NCBI GenBank assembly: GCA_938083195.1
Contig: CALKCK010000042.1
Location: 27,740-91,739, forward strand
Length of the DNA: 64,000 bases
Direction of reading: 5' to 3'
DNA from: an uncultured Pirellulaceae bacterium
Lineage (GTDB): Bacteria; Planctomycetota; Planctomycetia; Pirellulales; Pirellulaceae
In this document: one piece after another, positions 9,162 to 18,005 of the stretch
How positions within the stretch are numbered: position 1 is the first letter of the stretch
Layout of the letters: every line of letters begins with the position of its first letter
Translations under genes and position numbers: made by a program
Notes under the pieces: generated by a model
Databases searched by the model: none
The model's input: only the letters and a program-made list of their open reading frames with translations
What the model was told of the DNA's origin: nothing

Positions 9162-11309
9162 CTATTTTGGCGTCGTTTTATTCTGAAAAGGTTTACTTAA
9201 GATTACGTGTTTTATTAACGCTTGGATCTTGTAGTCATCTTTAGCCGTTGCCTCGACGATCCGGTCAAGCGCAAGCTGATCGGCAGCACCAATTTCCCGG
9301 GCGAGTGCGAAAGACAACAAGTGCTCGGCAAATCCACGAGTAAAGCGATCCTTCTCAACCAAAATCGCATCTTTAAATTCGACGACATCGTTGAACCGGT
9401 GCTTGCGAAACAAAACACCTGCGGAATCGATCTCCCGACCGTTAGCATATCCTTCCCGCCATCCACCTACTGGACTATAGTTTTCAAGCGCAAAACCAAG
9501 TGGATCAATTTGCTCATGACAGCCCTTACAATCCGACCGCTCTCGATGCAATCCCAAACGCTCTCGCAAGGTAAGACCAGACTCTTCCCCTGCTGGTTTA
9601 TCTGCTAACGGCGGCACATCCGCTGGCGGCGGTTTGGGTGGATTATTAAAAATCACTCCCGCCACCCAGGCCCCTCGCGTAATGGGCTGGGTACGATCCG
9701 GCCCCGAAGTCATTGTCATTACTGCTGCATTAGTGATGACGCCGCCAGTCCGACGATCAGTTACTGGAACTCGATGGAACGTTAAAACACCAACAGCTCC
9801 TCCTCCCTTATTACCCTTCAACGGGCTGGCTCCAAACTCTGTGTATGAATTCTGAAGCCGATTCGATCGATAAGTGAAATCAGAATCGACAAGCTGGGTA
9901 ATGGGCAAATTCTCAATCAGCACCGTTTCGAACAATAACAATGGCTCGAGCAACATGTGCATACTGTCACGATATTTCGAGAAGTAAAACTGCGAAAACA
10001 ACTCCTGGTTCGGCACCGAGGAGATAATCCGCTCTAACTGCAACCATTGCGAAGGAAAACTATCACAAAACCGCTTGATCTTTTTGTCCTTGATCATTCG
10101 TTCGTACTGTTCAATCAATACTGCGGGTTCACTTAACTCACCCCGAATCGCCAGATCTAACAAAGTTTGATCGGGAACACTCCCCCAAAGAAAAAATGAC
10201 ATTCTCGACGCCAACTCGAATTCATCTACCGAACTCGACGCTTCTGTTTGACTCACTTTATCGTAAAGGTAAAAAAATCGCGGAGATGAAATCACCGCTG
10301 CTGTTAATGCCTTCATTACGTCCGTATACTCGGCACCTTGATCGATCTGAGCGTCTGCAAACTTGAGATAGCGATCAAGAACCTCTGAGGTTACAGGCGA
10401 ACGAAAAGCGCGAGTTAAAAATGGCTTCAAGCGCAGACCAATCGACGACTTCCACTGGTCCTTTGTTTTGGGTGGTTCAAAGAACGTTTTCCAAATGCCA
10501 ATGTTACGCTGAACAAAATCGGGACTCTGTGTGATTGACTGACCGAGTTTCAAAAATGCTTCCATCAATAACGGAGACATCGACAAATGGTCTCCTCGGT
10601 TATCAAAACCATGCTCTGCTCTGAGGTCTTGCGGAAAGGCAGCGACACCAGCGAGGCGTCGCTCAATCATCTGTGATTTTCCAAGCGGTCGGTTGCCTAC
10701 CGTTACTACGTCAGGCATTTTACCCGATGCTGGTTTGAAATATAGCTTATGCTCTCGCATCATTCGTTCAGGCAACGTAAACACAATGCACTTCAAGTCG
10801 AGCAAATCGATAACTGCGTTATTGTATTGAAATCGATTCATGCGTCGGATCGGCGCCTGGTCGTAAATCGATAATTTTTGCACTTCGACTTTTAGAATTT
10901 TCTTTAGCTCAAAAACCAATCGCTCTCGCTTTTCCGGCTTCAGATCAGGCTCACCTTCTGGCGGCATCTCGCCTAAATCGAGCACCTCGATCAGCTCGCT
11001 AAGCAGATCAACGTCGCTACCAATCGGGGCACCGCCTAGCTCCATTAAATTGACATCACCTTCTTCTACACCATCTACACCGTGGCATTTTCCGCAATAA
11101 GATTCGAAGGTTGGTCGAAGAAGCGATTCATAAACATTTTCGTTATCGCTAATTGGTTCATCTTGTGCCGCAGCAAGCGCAGGAAAGAACAACAAGACAT
11201 TCGTGCAAACAAGTAAAATCAAGCATGCCTGAGTTCTCCAAAGTGGGAACCTCGGGAGAAGAACAAATCTCAGTTCATGAAGATGACTTAGTGCTTTCAA
11301 CAATCGCAT
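9162..11309 (-). CDS. DUF1587/1592/1588/1585 cytochrome-like secreted protein
   Basis: 715 residues with an N-terminal export segment (about 27-48). A haem-binding CGKCH lies shortly after, in the planctomycete cytochrome-C-like domain. Then follow RRMNRFQYNNAVIDLL (DUF1587), a DUF1595-like stretch, FELASRMSFFLWGSVPDQTLLDLA (DUF1592), the DUF1588 block with VLTFHRVPVTDRRTGGVIT and a second CxxCH (CKGCHEQIDPLGFALENY), and a C-terminal DUF1585. These large periplasmic haem proteins are paired with DUF1552 proteins in planctomycetes and are presumed to oxidise or degrade some substrate, so far unidentified. It is first in a leftward unit with the DUF1552 gene 70 bp downstream. Confidence 0.88.
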   Translation of the reverse strand: MRLLKALSHLHELRFVLLPRFPLWRTQACLILLVCTNVLLFFPALAAAQDEPISDNENVYESLLRPTFESYCGKCHGVDGVEEGDVNLMELGGAPIGSDVDLLSELIEVLDLGEMPPEGEPDLKPEKRERLVFELKKILKVEVQKLSIYDQAPIRRMNRFQYNNAVIDLLDLKCIVFTLPERMMREHKLYFKPASGKMPDVVTVGNRPLGKSQMIERRLAGVAAFPQDLRAEHGFDNRGDHLSMSPLLMEAFLKLGQSITQSPDFVQRNIGIWKTFFEPPKTKDQWKSSIGLRLKPFLTRAFRSPVTSEVLDRYLKFADAQIDQGAEYTDVMKALTAAVISSPRFFYLYDKVSQTEASSSVDEFELASRMSFFLWGSVPDQTLLDLAIRGELSEPAVLIEQYERMIKDKKIKRFCDSFPSQWLQLERIISSVPNQELFSQFYFSKYRDSMHMLLEPLLLFETVLIENLPITQLVDSDFTYRSNRLQNSYTEFGASPLKGNKGGGAVGVLTFHRVPVTDRRTGGVITNAAVMTMTSGPDRTQPITRGAWVAGVIFNNPPKPPPADVPPLADKPAGEESGLTLRERLGLHRERSDCKGCHEQIDPLGFALENYSPVGGWREGYANGREIDSAGVLFRKHRFNDVVEFKDAILVEKDRFTRGFAEHLLSFALAREIGAADQLALDRIVEATAKDDYKIQALIKHVILSKPFQNKTTPK

Positions 11310-11750
11310 TCGCTTTGTAGTCTCCGTGATCTAAATTCAAGCCGACAAAACTGTCTAGATAATTATCTTACAGGGCCGTCCCATTAATCTATTACCTGCG
11401 TTAGCGACTTTCAACATTTTTCTAGAATCGTTAGGGGTAACCCATCTTCTATCGCAGGATTTGTTCATTTTGGCAATCGATGGTTCATCCAGCCATAAGA
11501 TTCCAGCATAGAATTGCTGGATTGAGAATTTTGCAACGGAATAAAACCTGCGCAAGACCTTACCGCCCCCCCATACTTTTGCCGCAACAATGGTCACTCT
11601 AAATCAAGGTGGCTTAAGACGCTCTGTTTCAATGCTCCCGTTGGAAACGCGAAGCAAAGTAAAAACAATAATAGAGTTGAAATACAAAAGACAAGACGGA
11701 TATCGGAGGAGATTTGAACGCCTTCCAATTTATTGGCAGCTGTAAATCAC
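11310..11750. other. Intergenic region, about 440 bp
   Basis: Lies between the small Flp-like gene and the start of the DUF1592 gene, both leftward, so the promoter of the latter is expected here. No convincing ORF, repeat or RNA was seen. Confidence 0.35.
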
Positions 11751-11954
11751 CTAAGGCTGCAGAGAACGTGGGGCTTCAAACATTCCAACAATCTCATCGA
11801 CGACACCGGACACCGACGATTCAAGCCCAACGCCCGGACTACAAATTGCAAGAACTGTTGCCACAAACAACAGAACTATCAGGACGGTAACCTCACCTGA
11901 AGTGGCTCCATTTCGCGCAACACTCGCCTTGCGGCAATTGGAATAAAAATACAT
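11751..11954 (-). CDS. Small Flp/type IVb pilin-like membrane peptide
   Basis: 67 residues with one hydrophobic helix. The segment ARNGATSGEVTVLIVLLF aligns with the Flp pilin pattern GAT-A-I-EY-GLIAALI, including the glutamate at the same place after GAT; a short amphipathic tail (SSVSGVVDEIVGMF) follows, as in Flp pilins. The start ATG at 11954 has a GGGAG ribosome site about 9 nt upstream. Flp pilins form tight-adherence fibres and are usually encoded with tad genes, but no tad or prepilin peptidase gene is present in the window. An unrelated small membrane protein remains possible. Confidence 0.5.
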   Translation of the reverse strand: MYFYSNCRKASVARNGATSGEVTVLIVLLFVATVLAICSPGVGLESSVSGVVDEIVGMFEAPRSLQP

Positions 11955-12596
11955 GGCCGTTTTCTCCCAAATCTAAACTGACTTGAAGCAAGACCGAACA
12001 GTCAAAGGTACCAACCACCTCTTCCAGTGGGGGGAAATAACAAATATTGAAGGCCGATAAACAAAAATAAAACTCAGCGAGCCGACTGGTCGTAACATTC
12101 GACTTTTCCGTTGTGCGCACGGTACGGAATTGCTGACTTTCGTTGTTTTTTTTAAACACGCACCCGCTCGACGTTCAGTTTTCGAGACGATTCTAAAAAA
12201 TCTCCAAGTCCATTTTTGCAAATCCTAGATTGCTGAACACTGCTAATCGATAGCGGTGCGACCTGAATGAAACAAAAGATTCCCCCTCCCAGCGATGACT
12301 CTATTTTCGAAACCCAATCACTTCACACCTTCCATCGACTTGACTTAAGAAATTAATTCGACCAACAATTAACCACCTATCGAGTTTGCCTACCGACCGA
12401 TCATCATCTTCGATTCGTATTAAGCATCTCAAATTCTTGAAACCAGAAAGCCAAATCACATATCTTCCTCCCGCGAAACTTAATGAATCCTCTCCGTCTC
12501 GCGCAGATTAATAACGAAACCAATCGACAACGTTGCCCCTAGGTTTCATTTTCTTTATAAAGGGGCTTTCAACCCTCAATCTGCCAATGACGTCCA
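11955..12596. other. Intergenic region, about 640 bp
   Basis: Divergent spacer between the Flp-like gene (leftward) and the methyltransferase gene (rightward). A TTTATAAAGG element at about 12555 could be part of the rightward promoter. Nothing else is recognisable. Confidence 0.35.
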
Positions 12597-13802
12597 ATGC
12601 CTGACTATCGCGAAATTTACAATCACGTTGTATCGACAGACGCACGATACAACTTGGCTGAGAACTCCCCAGGCTTTCGCGCTGTGGTGCAAGCGTCGGG
12701 TCAACTGGAAATGCTTTCTGGGCGGTCTTTAGATATTGGGTGCGGTGTCGGGTTTGTTCTCAATTATCTCGCCGGGCCAAACTTTGATCTCAATGTGTTC
12801 GGCGTGGACATCAGTGATTTAGCCGTTCAGCAAGCACAAACACGAATGCAGCACGTCCCAGGCGGCCCAAACCAAGTTTCTGTTCTCGATACGCAAAGAC
12901 TACCTTTCGAAGATCATTTTTTTTCACTGATCACCTGCTTTGATGTTCTCGAACACCTCGATGAACAGGATATTGATTCCACCATCAGCGAAATCTTGCG
13001 TACGCTTCGCCTAGGCGGAGTCTTTCTAGGCTCCGTATCCTGTCGCAAATCGGGAGTCGACGACTTGCATGGAGACAATCTGCATCGAACGGTGAAGTCA
13101 CCCGACTGGTGGATTAACAAGTTTGAACCCGACAGTGCGCAGTATGACGGTCAGCGACAACAGCTTACCCTGTGGAAACATTTGCCGTTATCTAAGCAAT
13201 CCGCTTCTGCAAGTAACAAGACCACTAGTACGTCTTCGAAAGTCCAACTGCCAAGTCCAAGCTCAGCCAACCTTTATCAAAAAATCTATGATGAAAATCC
13301 ATGGTACGGTGATGCGGAACAAGGGCGATGTCCTGGAGTCAGGTTGCTTCCGCAATATCAAGATTGGCTACTCGAACCAGTGATGGATTTGGGATGTGGT
13401 CGGGGACAAACCGTCACCGCCATTCGCCAACTCGGCCTACAGGCCAGTGGAATTGACCAAATTGAAAACAATCCCGAAATGGAAGTTGGTGACATCACGC
13501 AACCCATTGAAGATCTGGAAATGTTTGCCAGTGTGGTCTGCGTCGACTGCATCGAACACTTGTATGACGATCAAGTTGCCGGGCTTTTTGAGAATTTTAA
13601 AAAAGTAAAGCGGCAAGCTTTTTCGATTCATAACGGCGAGTCCACCGGCACCGGACAGGAACTTCACGTCAACCGAAAAAACTTTGACGATTGGCATGTT
13701 TTGATTTCGAAACATTTCGAGATCATTAAAACCATTCCTATCACCGCTGAACAAATGCTCTACCTGACGCAGTCGATCGGCATCGACACCAAAACCGGTT
13801 AA
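12597..13802 (+). CDS. Tandem two-domain SAM-dependent methyltransferase
   Basis: 401 residues without signal peptide, so cytoplasmic. Domain one (about 1-190) has a class I methyltransferase motif I, LDIGCGVGFVLN (45-56), the acidic VDISD at the end of strand 2, and FDVLEHLDEQD as the motif-IV region. A serine/threonine-rich linker (about 200-220) follows. Domain two (about 225-400) repeats the fold with MDLGCGRGQTV (263-273), GIDQIE and a second VVCVDCIEHLYDDQ. Two Methyltransf_11/23-like halves in one chain suggest either two substrates or one pseudo-catalytic half; both keep the glycine-rich loop. The substrate is unknown. The esterase gene follows after 52 bp of mostly tandem repeat. Confidence 0.8.
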   Translation: MPDYREIYNHVVSTDARYNLAENSPGFRAVVQASGQLEMLSGRSLDIGCGVGFVLNYLAGPNFDLNVFGVDISDLAVQQAQTRMQHVPGGPNQVSVLDTQRLPFEDHFFSLITCFDVLEHLDEQDIDSTISEILRTLRLGGVFLGSVSCRKSGVDDLHGDNLHRTVKSPDWWINKFEPDSAQYDGQRQQLTLWKHLPLSKQSASASNKTTSTSSKVQLPSPSSANLYQKIYDENPWYGDAEQGRCPGVRLLPQYQDWLLEPVMDLGCGRGQTVTAIRQLGLQASGIDQIENNPEMEVGDITQPIEDLEMFASVVCVDCIEHLYDDQVAGLFENFKKVKRQAFSIHNGESTGTGQELHVNRKNFDDWHVLISKHFEIIKTIPITAEQMLYLTQSIGIDTKTG

Positions 13803-13841
13803 CTACCCTTCAGAGCTACCCTTCAGAGCTACCCTTCAGAG
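13803..13841. repeat. Three perfect copies of a 13-bp unit directly after a stop codon
   Basis: CTACCCTTCAGAG occurs three times without a mismatch at 13803-13815, 13816-13828 and 13829-13841, starting at the base after the TAA of the methyltransferase gene and ending 13 bp before the ATG of the esterase gene. Confidence 0.9.
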
Positions 13842-13854
13842 TCGGAAAACTGCC

Positions 13855-14835
13855 ATGAACCGCCTGCCACACGGATTAGTTTTGCTCGCGTTTGCATGCT
13901 CGCATTTAATTGCAAGCCAGTGTACCAGCCAATCTCTAAAGGCTCAAAGCAAACCTATCGGCAATCAAAAACCTCGTGTCAAAGTGCTACCTGAAATGAC
14001 AGATGGCGTTATTTCGGAAGGCTCGATCATTTTTAATTATGTCGATCAAAACCGCCGACGGAGACTTTCTTTAGATGTGTATCGCCCCAAAGAACCGGTT
14101 GGTAAATCCCCGGCAATCGTTATGTATTTTGGCGGCGGATGGCAAAACGGTAGGCCCGCCCTGTTTGCTCCACTCGCTCAGGCGCTAGCTCAAAAGGGAT
14201 ACGTTTGTGTTGTGCCCGAGTACCGCTTATCTGGCGAAGCCCCCTTTCCAGCTGCAATTCACGATGCCAAAGCTGCCATTCGCTGGACGCGGAAGCATGC
14301 GAGACGATTTAATATTGACGCTGAAAAAATCGCCAGCCTCGGAGGATCAGCTGGTGGCCATTTGGCAGGCTTCGTTGCAACAACCACAGGCAGTGGAAAA
14401 TTCGAAGGAACGGGCGAACATCAGGAAGTTACATCAGATGTTCAAGCTGCGATCGTAATGTGTGGACCAATGAACTTGCTAGATTCCGAGTCCGTCCAAC
14501 GAATCAATGCCGCAGCAGCATCCCCCGTCGGCCACGCAATGATTGACTTTCTCCAAGGAGAAACTCCAAACTCAAACCACGACTTATATCAAATGGCCTC
14601 GCCATTATTTCACGCCGGCCAACAAACTCCACCAATGCTCTTCATTGATGGCGAAAAAGATAATCCAGGGAAACGGTCAGAAAAACTGCGTGAGATTTTG
14701 AATACTCACCAAATTCCCAACCGGCTCATCATCCTCCCAAAAGCGCCGCATCCTTTTTGGGTTTACCGACAATGGTTCGGCCCCACCGTCGATGCCATTG
14801 ATTTATTTCTCAGAGAACAGTGGGAAAATGAGTGA
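13855..14835 (+). CDS. Secreted alpha/beta-hydrolase, esterase/lipase type (BD-FAE-like)
   Basis: 326 residues with a signal peptide (about 1-27). The fold is the short esterase type: an oxyanion-hole region VMYFGGGWQNG, the nucleophile elbow GGSAGGH with the catalytic serine, an Asp-containing LFIDGEKDNPG near the end, and the final His in KAPHPFW. Such proteins hydrolyse acetyl or feruloyl esters on polysaccharides or small esters; a carbohydrate substrate would suit the window but is inferred. The stop codon lies in another short duplication (GAGTGATTAGCCAACT then GAGTGG...GCCAACT, about 14831-14866). Confidence 0.82.
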   Translation: MNRLPHGLVLLAFACSHLIASQCTSQSLKAQSKPIGNQKPRVKVLPEMTDGVISEGSIIFNYVDQNRRRRLSLDVYRPKEPVGKSPAIVMYFGGGWQNGRPALFAPLAQALAQKGYVCVVPEYRLSGEAPFPAAIHDAKAAIRWTRKHARRFNIDAEKIASLGGSAGGHLAGFVATTTGSGKFEGTGEHQEVTSDVQAAIVMCGPMNLLDSESVQRINAAAASPVGHAMIDFLQGETPNSNHDLYQMASPLFHAGQQTPPMLFIDGEKDNPGKRSEKLREILNTHQIPNRLIILPKAPHPFWVYRQWFGPTVDAIDLFLREQWENE

Positions 14836-14894
14836 TTAGCCAACTGAGTGGTCAACCGGCCAACTCCCGTCAACCTATTGCGAAATCGCATCGC

Positions 14895-15878
14895 CTAGAA
14901 TTTCGTCGAAAAGCTTAGCATCAATGCGTCTCCAAGAGATTCCTGTCGAGTCTCTTGCTCAAATTCCAACTCACGGGAAAAAACGTAACCCAATTCGAGT
15001 TGCATCGTTTTGCCTCGCACAAACGGCATCCCTGAAGAACCAGCCGGTCGCGACTCCAAACCAAGAACAACTCGCAAATCACTATACGTTAATTGATCGT
15101 CGATCGCATCAAACTGCTGATAGCCCCACGTTGAACCACTCGTACCTCCGCCGAGGTAAACCCACTGCTGACGTTCACCATCATCGAATAATAACCGGTT
15201 GACTCGCGGTTGGGGATATACAAGATCGACCCTGACTGAGGGGTTGGGTTGCCAAACAGCACCGATGACAGGAATAACAGGCAGGTCCTGCCGTCCCATT
15301 GCGATTGCGCCAAAGGTCCAACTTACATTTTCGTTCTTAGAATAGGTTGCAAAAATCCCGCCTCGAAACCTCCACGCATCGCTAGAACGGTTTTCATTAT
15401 CCGTTGCTAGTTCGACTCCAAGAATAGAGCGCACATTCCATCGCTCATTCAATTTACGAACCGAAGCAATCCCTACCGAGTACTCAAACAGGTCCTCTGG
15501 AATTCCAAAAGACTCGGGAGTCTGCAGAGATGTATAACTGACACCGACCTTAACGATCGGAGGAGGCGTTCCAATGAATAACAACGGAAACGAAATGTTA
15601 AAATCCGTACTCGCCATGCCAGTCTCAGAATCAGCAATCCATTCTGCTTTTAACCCAACCGGAGGCCGGCGAGATCGAATTTCGGATGGTTCGGCAAGTC
15701 TCTCCGAATAAACGCCGGATAAACTAAGATCGCCTCCCCCCTGAACTGGCGGGGTAAAATTCCCGCCCGTGACTTGCTGCCCAGCAACCCGAGTGTCAGT
15801 CTCCCGTTGAACACCACAGCAAACAGAGACGAAAACTAAAGGCAGGCAGAGCAAAAAACAAAGTGAACCACGTATCAT
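14895..15878 (-). CDS. DUF6268-type outer-membrane beta-barrel protein
   Basis: About 327 residues from the ATG at 15878, which places the signal peptide (ending near C-G-V-Q) at the terminus; an upstream ATG at 15908 would add ten residues. After a polar linker of about 60 residues the sequence alternates polar and hydrophobic residues in strand-like runs (SWTFGAIAMGRQ, RVDLVYPQPRVNRLLF, MQLELGYVFSRELEF) and ends in phenylalanine, the usual barrel-assembly signal. The layout fits the DUF6268 family common in planctomycetes. It is probably an outer-membrane barrel; cargo or function is unknown. Confidence 0.7.
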   Translation of the reverse strand: MIRGSLCFLLCLPLVFVSVCCGVQRETDTRVAGQQVTGGNFTPPVQGGGDLSLSGVYSERLAEPSEIRSRRPPVGLKAEWIADSETGMASTDFNISFPLLFIGTPPPIVKVGVSYTSLQTPESFGIPEDLFEYSVGIASVRKLNERWNVRSILGVELATDNENRSSDAWRFRGGIFATYSKNENVSWTFGAIAMGRQDLPVIPVIGAVWQPNPSVRVDLVYPQPRVNRLLFDDGERQQWVYLGGGTSGSTWGYQQFDAIDDQLTYSDLRVVLGLESRPAGSSGMPFVRGKTMQLELGYVFSRELEFEQETRQESLGDALMLSFSTKF

Positions 15879-16418
15879 CAAATAGCATCCAAATATTAAA
15901 AGAAACACGTTCGCAGTGACCGACTTAATCCCTCAGGCTTAACAGCCAATCACAAATGCAAGCACTTTACCAAACTGACTACCAACGCTCGATTTTGGCC
16001 AGCCTCCCTCTGCCAATAATTATGCAGCGAAAACAAACGCAAATATGCCGTTTATTCGATACAAATCGACACAACCGGCTAATATTATCTTTCCCCAACT
16101 GGCTGACTTCGAAGCCGTCTGGCTGCAGACATTGACTAAGTTTCTTAGCAAAAACTCAAGAATTTCTCGGTAAACTTGAGTTGTTTCGCTTCCAGACAAG
16201 AAAATCTAACCGACTTATCGGCATCGCAATTTGGAGTAATCGAAAAAATCGGAAGTTTGATTTCTTTCTTAGCATGACTCATAATATTCAACAATCGAAG
16301 TTGATTTAACTTTTTTGCTATCAACGTCGAAACTTAATAAAGAAGCAAATCGACTGTTACTTGCAGTCAGTGAAATGTTTGCCTAGCTTCACACGACTCC
16401 TATCTAAAAAACCGAGAA
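15879..16418. other. Intergenic region, about 540 bp
   Basis: Divergent spacer between the DUF6268 gene and the H-NOX kinase gene; it must hold both promoters. It is AT-rich in its right half. I looked for an FNR/NnrR-like TTGAT-N4-ATCAA site because of the NO-sensor gene and did not see a good one. Confidence 0.35.
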
Positions 16419-17954
16419 ATGCACGGAACGATCTACTGCGTGACCCAGAAGTTTGTTGAATCAAACTACGGGAATCAAACTTGGCTGGATCTGCTTGAAC
16501 AAGCCGAATGCCCAGTCGCGCACTTTTCGCCCGTCCAAATCTACCCGGATGAGTACATCGGCGCGATTGTTGGCGTTGCTTGCAAGGCCTTGAATACGGA
16601 ACCTGCCTCGCTTTTGCGGGAGTTGGGGAAGTTTGCCGCTGGCGAACTGATTAACTTTGCCAATCACTTACTTCATCCATCTTGGAAAACATTCGAAGTC
16701 TTAACGAATGTTGAAACTTTAATTCACACCACAATTAAGGTTCAGAATTCCAAAGCTCAACCGGCAAACATCCAGGCCTTTCGAGTTGGCGAAAACGAAA
16801 TTGAAGTCGTCTATACCTCTCGGCGGGGACTTTGTGCTCTCGCTCACGGCATTATTGAAGGCATCGCCGAATACTACGAAGAAGACATAGTTGTCGAGCA
16901 AATTACGTGCACTCAAGATGCCAATGCTTTTTGCACTTTTAGTGTCAAACGAAATTCTTCCATCAAATCCGATAAGAATTTTTTCATGGGCCAACTACCT
17001 GAGTCACCCTCTGGTAATTTCGCCGGCCATTTTAATAGCGAAACCGTCGTTGCTGATCTTGACGCAATTAAATCTGCCACAATCTTCGATAACAAAAATC
17101 GAAGCGATCTCGATTTTGAAGTTTCCGAGAGCATTCAAGATTCCAATTTGCCCAAGAATTTTGGCCGCTATGAAATTCTTTCTCTCCTCGGCACGGGTGG
17201 CATGGGATCTGTCTTAAAGGCTCGAGACATTTATCTTCGCAGAACCGTCGCACTGAAAACACTAAAAGCTGAAATACTTAAAGACGATCAAGTTCAGCAT
17301 TTCCTTGAAGAAGCCCGTGCGATGGCTAGAATTTCAAGCCCTTACGTTGTTCAGATTTTCGATGTTGGTGAAACTGACGGACGTCCTTTCATCGTGATGG
17401 AGTATTTAACGGGCCGCACGCTCCGAGCAAAAATCAGAGAGGGCCCCATTGATGTCTCGATCGTCATTCGCCTACTTGCTCAAATCACAAAAGGACTCGA
17501 CGCCATCCACGTCGGCGGTCTAGTTCACCGCGACATTAAGCCTGACAATATCATGCTTTTCCAAGATGAATTGAACTGTCGAATCCTCGACTTTGGGCTC
17601 TCCCATGAGAAGTTCAAAAACAAAGAAAAAGCAAACTCGATCTCAGGCACACTGGAGTACATGTCCCCAGAATGCCTAACGGGATTACCGGCAGACTATC
17701 GAAGTGATATCTTTTCTGTCGGGACAGTCGGTTATGAAATGCTCTTTGGAAGCCAGGTGTTCCGAAGGTTTAGCAACCTCGACACAATCGAAGCCGTCAA
17801 GAACTTCGAACCTGAATTCGCGTCAGAGGAAATGTACGTCCCTGCTGACCTACTCCAACTATTGGAGTCGATGATGCAGAAAGACCGCGAGAAACGTTTG
17901 TCGAATTGCCAAGAGATTCTGGAACGATTGAAGGCAATTGAAATCGAAAAATGA
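16419..17954 (+). CDS. H-NOX haem/NO sensor fused to a serine/threonine protein kinase
   Basis: 511 residues, no signal peptide or membrane segment, so a soluble cytoplasmic sensor kinase. Residues 1-178 are an H-NOX (HNOB) domain: the start MHGTIYCVTQKFVESNYG is typical, with the expected proximal haem ligand His103, the haem-bending Pro115 and the propionate-binding Y-x-S-x-R motif at Tyr132, Ser134 and Arg136. These numbers match those of well-studied bacterial H-NOX proteins to within one residue. No tyrosine is seen at the distal O2-stabilising position (near 140), which suggests NO rather than O2 binding. After a linker (180-245) comes an STK domain: glycine loop GTGGMGS, Lys280, HRDIKPDN (Asp372), DFG (Asp391), SPE. 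Bacterial H-NOX proteins usually stand alone beside a histidine kinase or cyclase gene; direct fusion to an STK is unusual. Confidence 0.9.
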   Translation: MHGTIYCVTQKFVESNYGNQTWLDLLEQAECPVAHFSPVQIYPDEYIGAIVGVACKALNTEPASLLRELGKFAAGELINFANHLLHPSWKTFEVLTNVETLIHTTIKVQNSKAQPANIQAFRVGENEIEVVYTSRRGLCALAHGIIEGIAEYYEEDIVVEQITCTQDANAFCTFSVKRNSSIKSDKNFFMGQLPESPSGNFAGHFNSETVVADLDAIKSATIFDNKNRSDLDFEVSESIQDSNLPKNFGRYEILSLLGTGGMGSVLKARDIYLRRTVALKTLKAEILKDDQVQHFLEEARAMARISSPYVVQIFDVGETDGRPFIVMEYLTGRTLRAKIREGPIDVSIVIRLLAQITKGLDAIHVGGLVHRDIKPDNIMLFQDELNCRILDFGLSHEKFKNKEKANSISGTLEYMSPECLTGLPADYRSDIFSVGTVGYEMLFGSQVFRRFSNLDTIEAVKNFEPEFASEEMYVPADLLQLLESMMQKDREKRLSNCQEILERLKAIEIEK

Positions 17955-18005
17955 TTTTTAGCTTTTATCCCAGCTTACGACTGCAGACATTTCCCACATC
18001 TCTAT

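Noticed and set aside
11700..11730. Second tRNA T-arm-like sequence (GTTCAAATC on the minus strand)
   Set aside because: Only four of five T-stem pairs form and no acceptor partner exists upstream; it overlaps the end of the Flp-like gene region.
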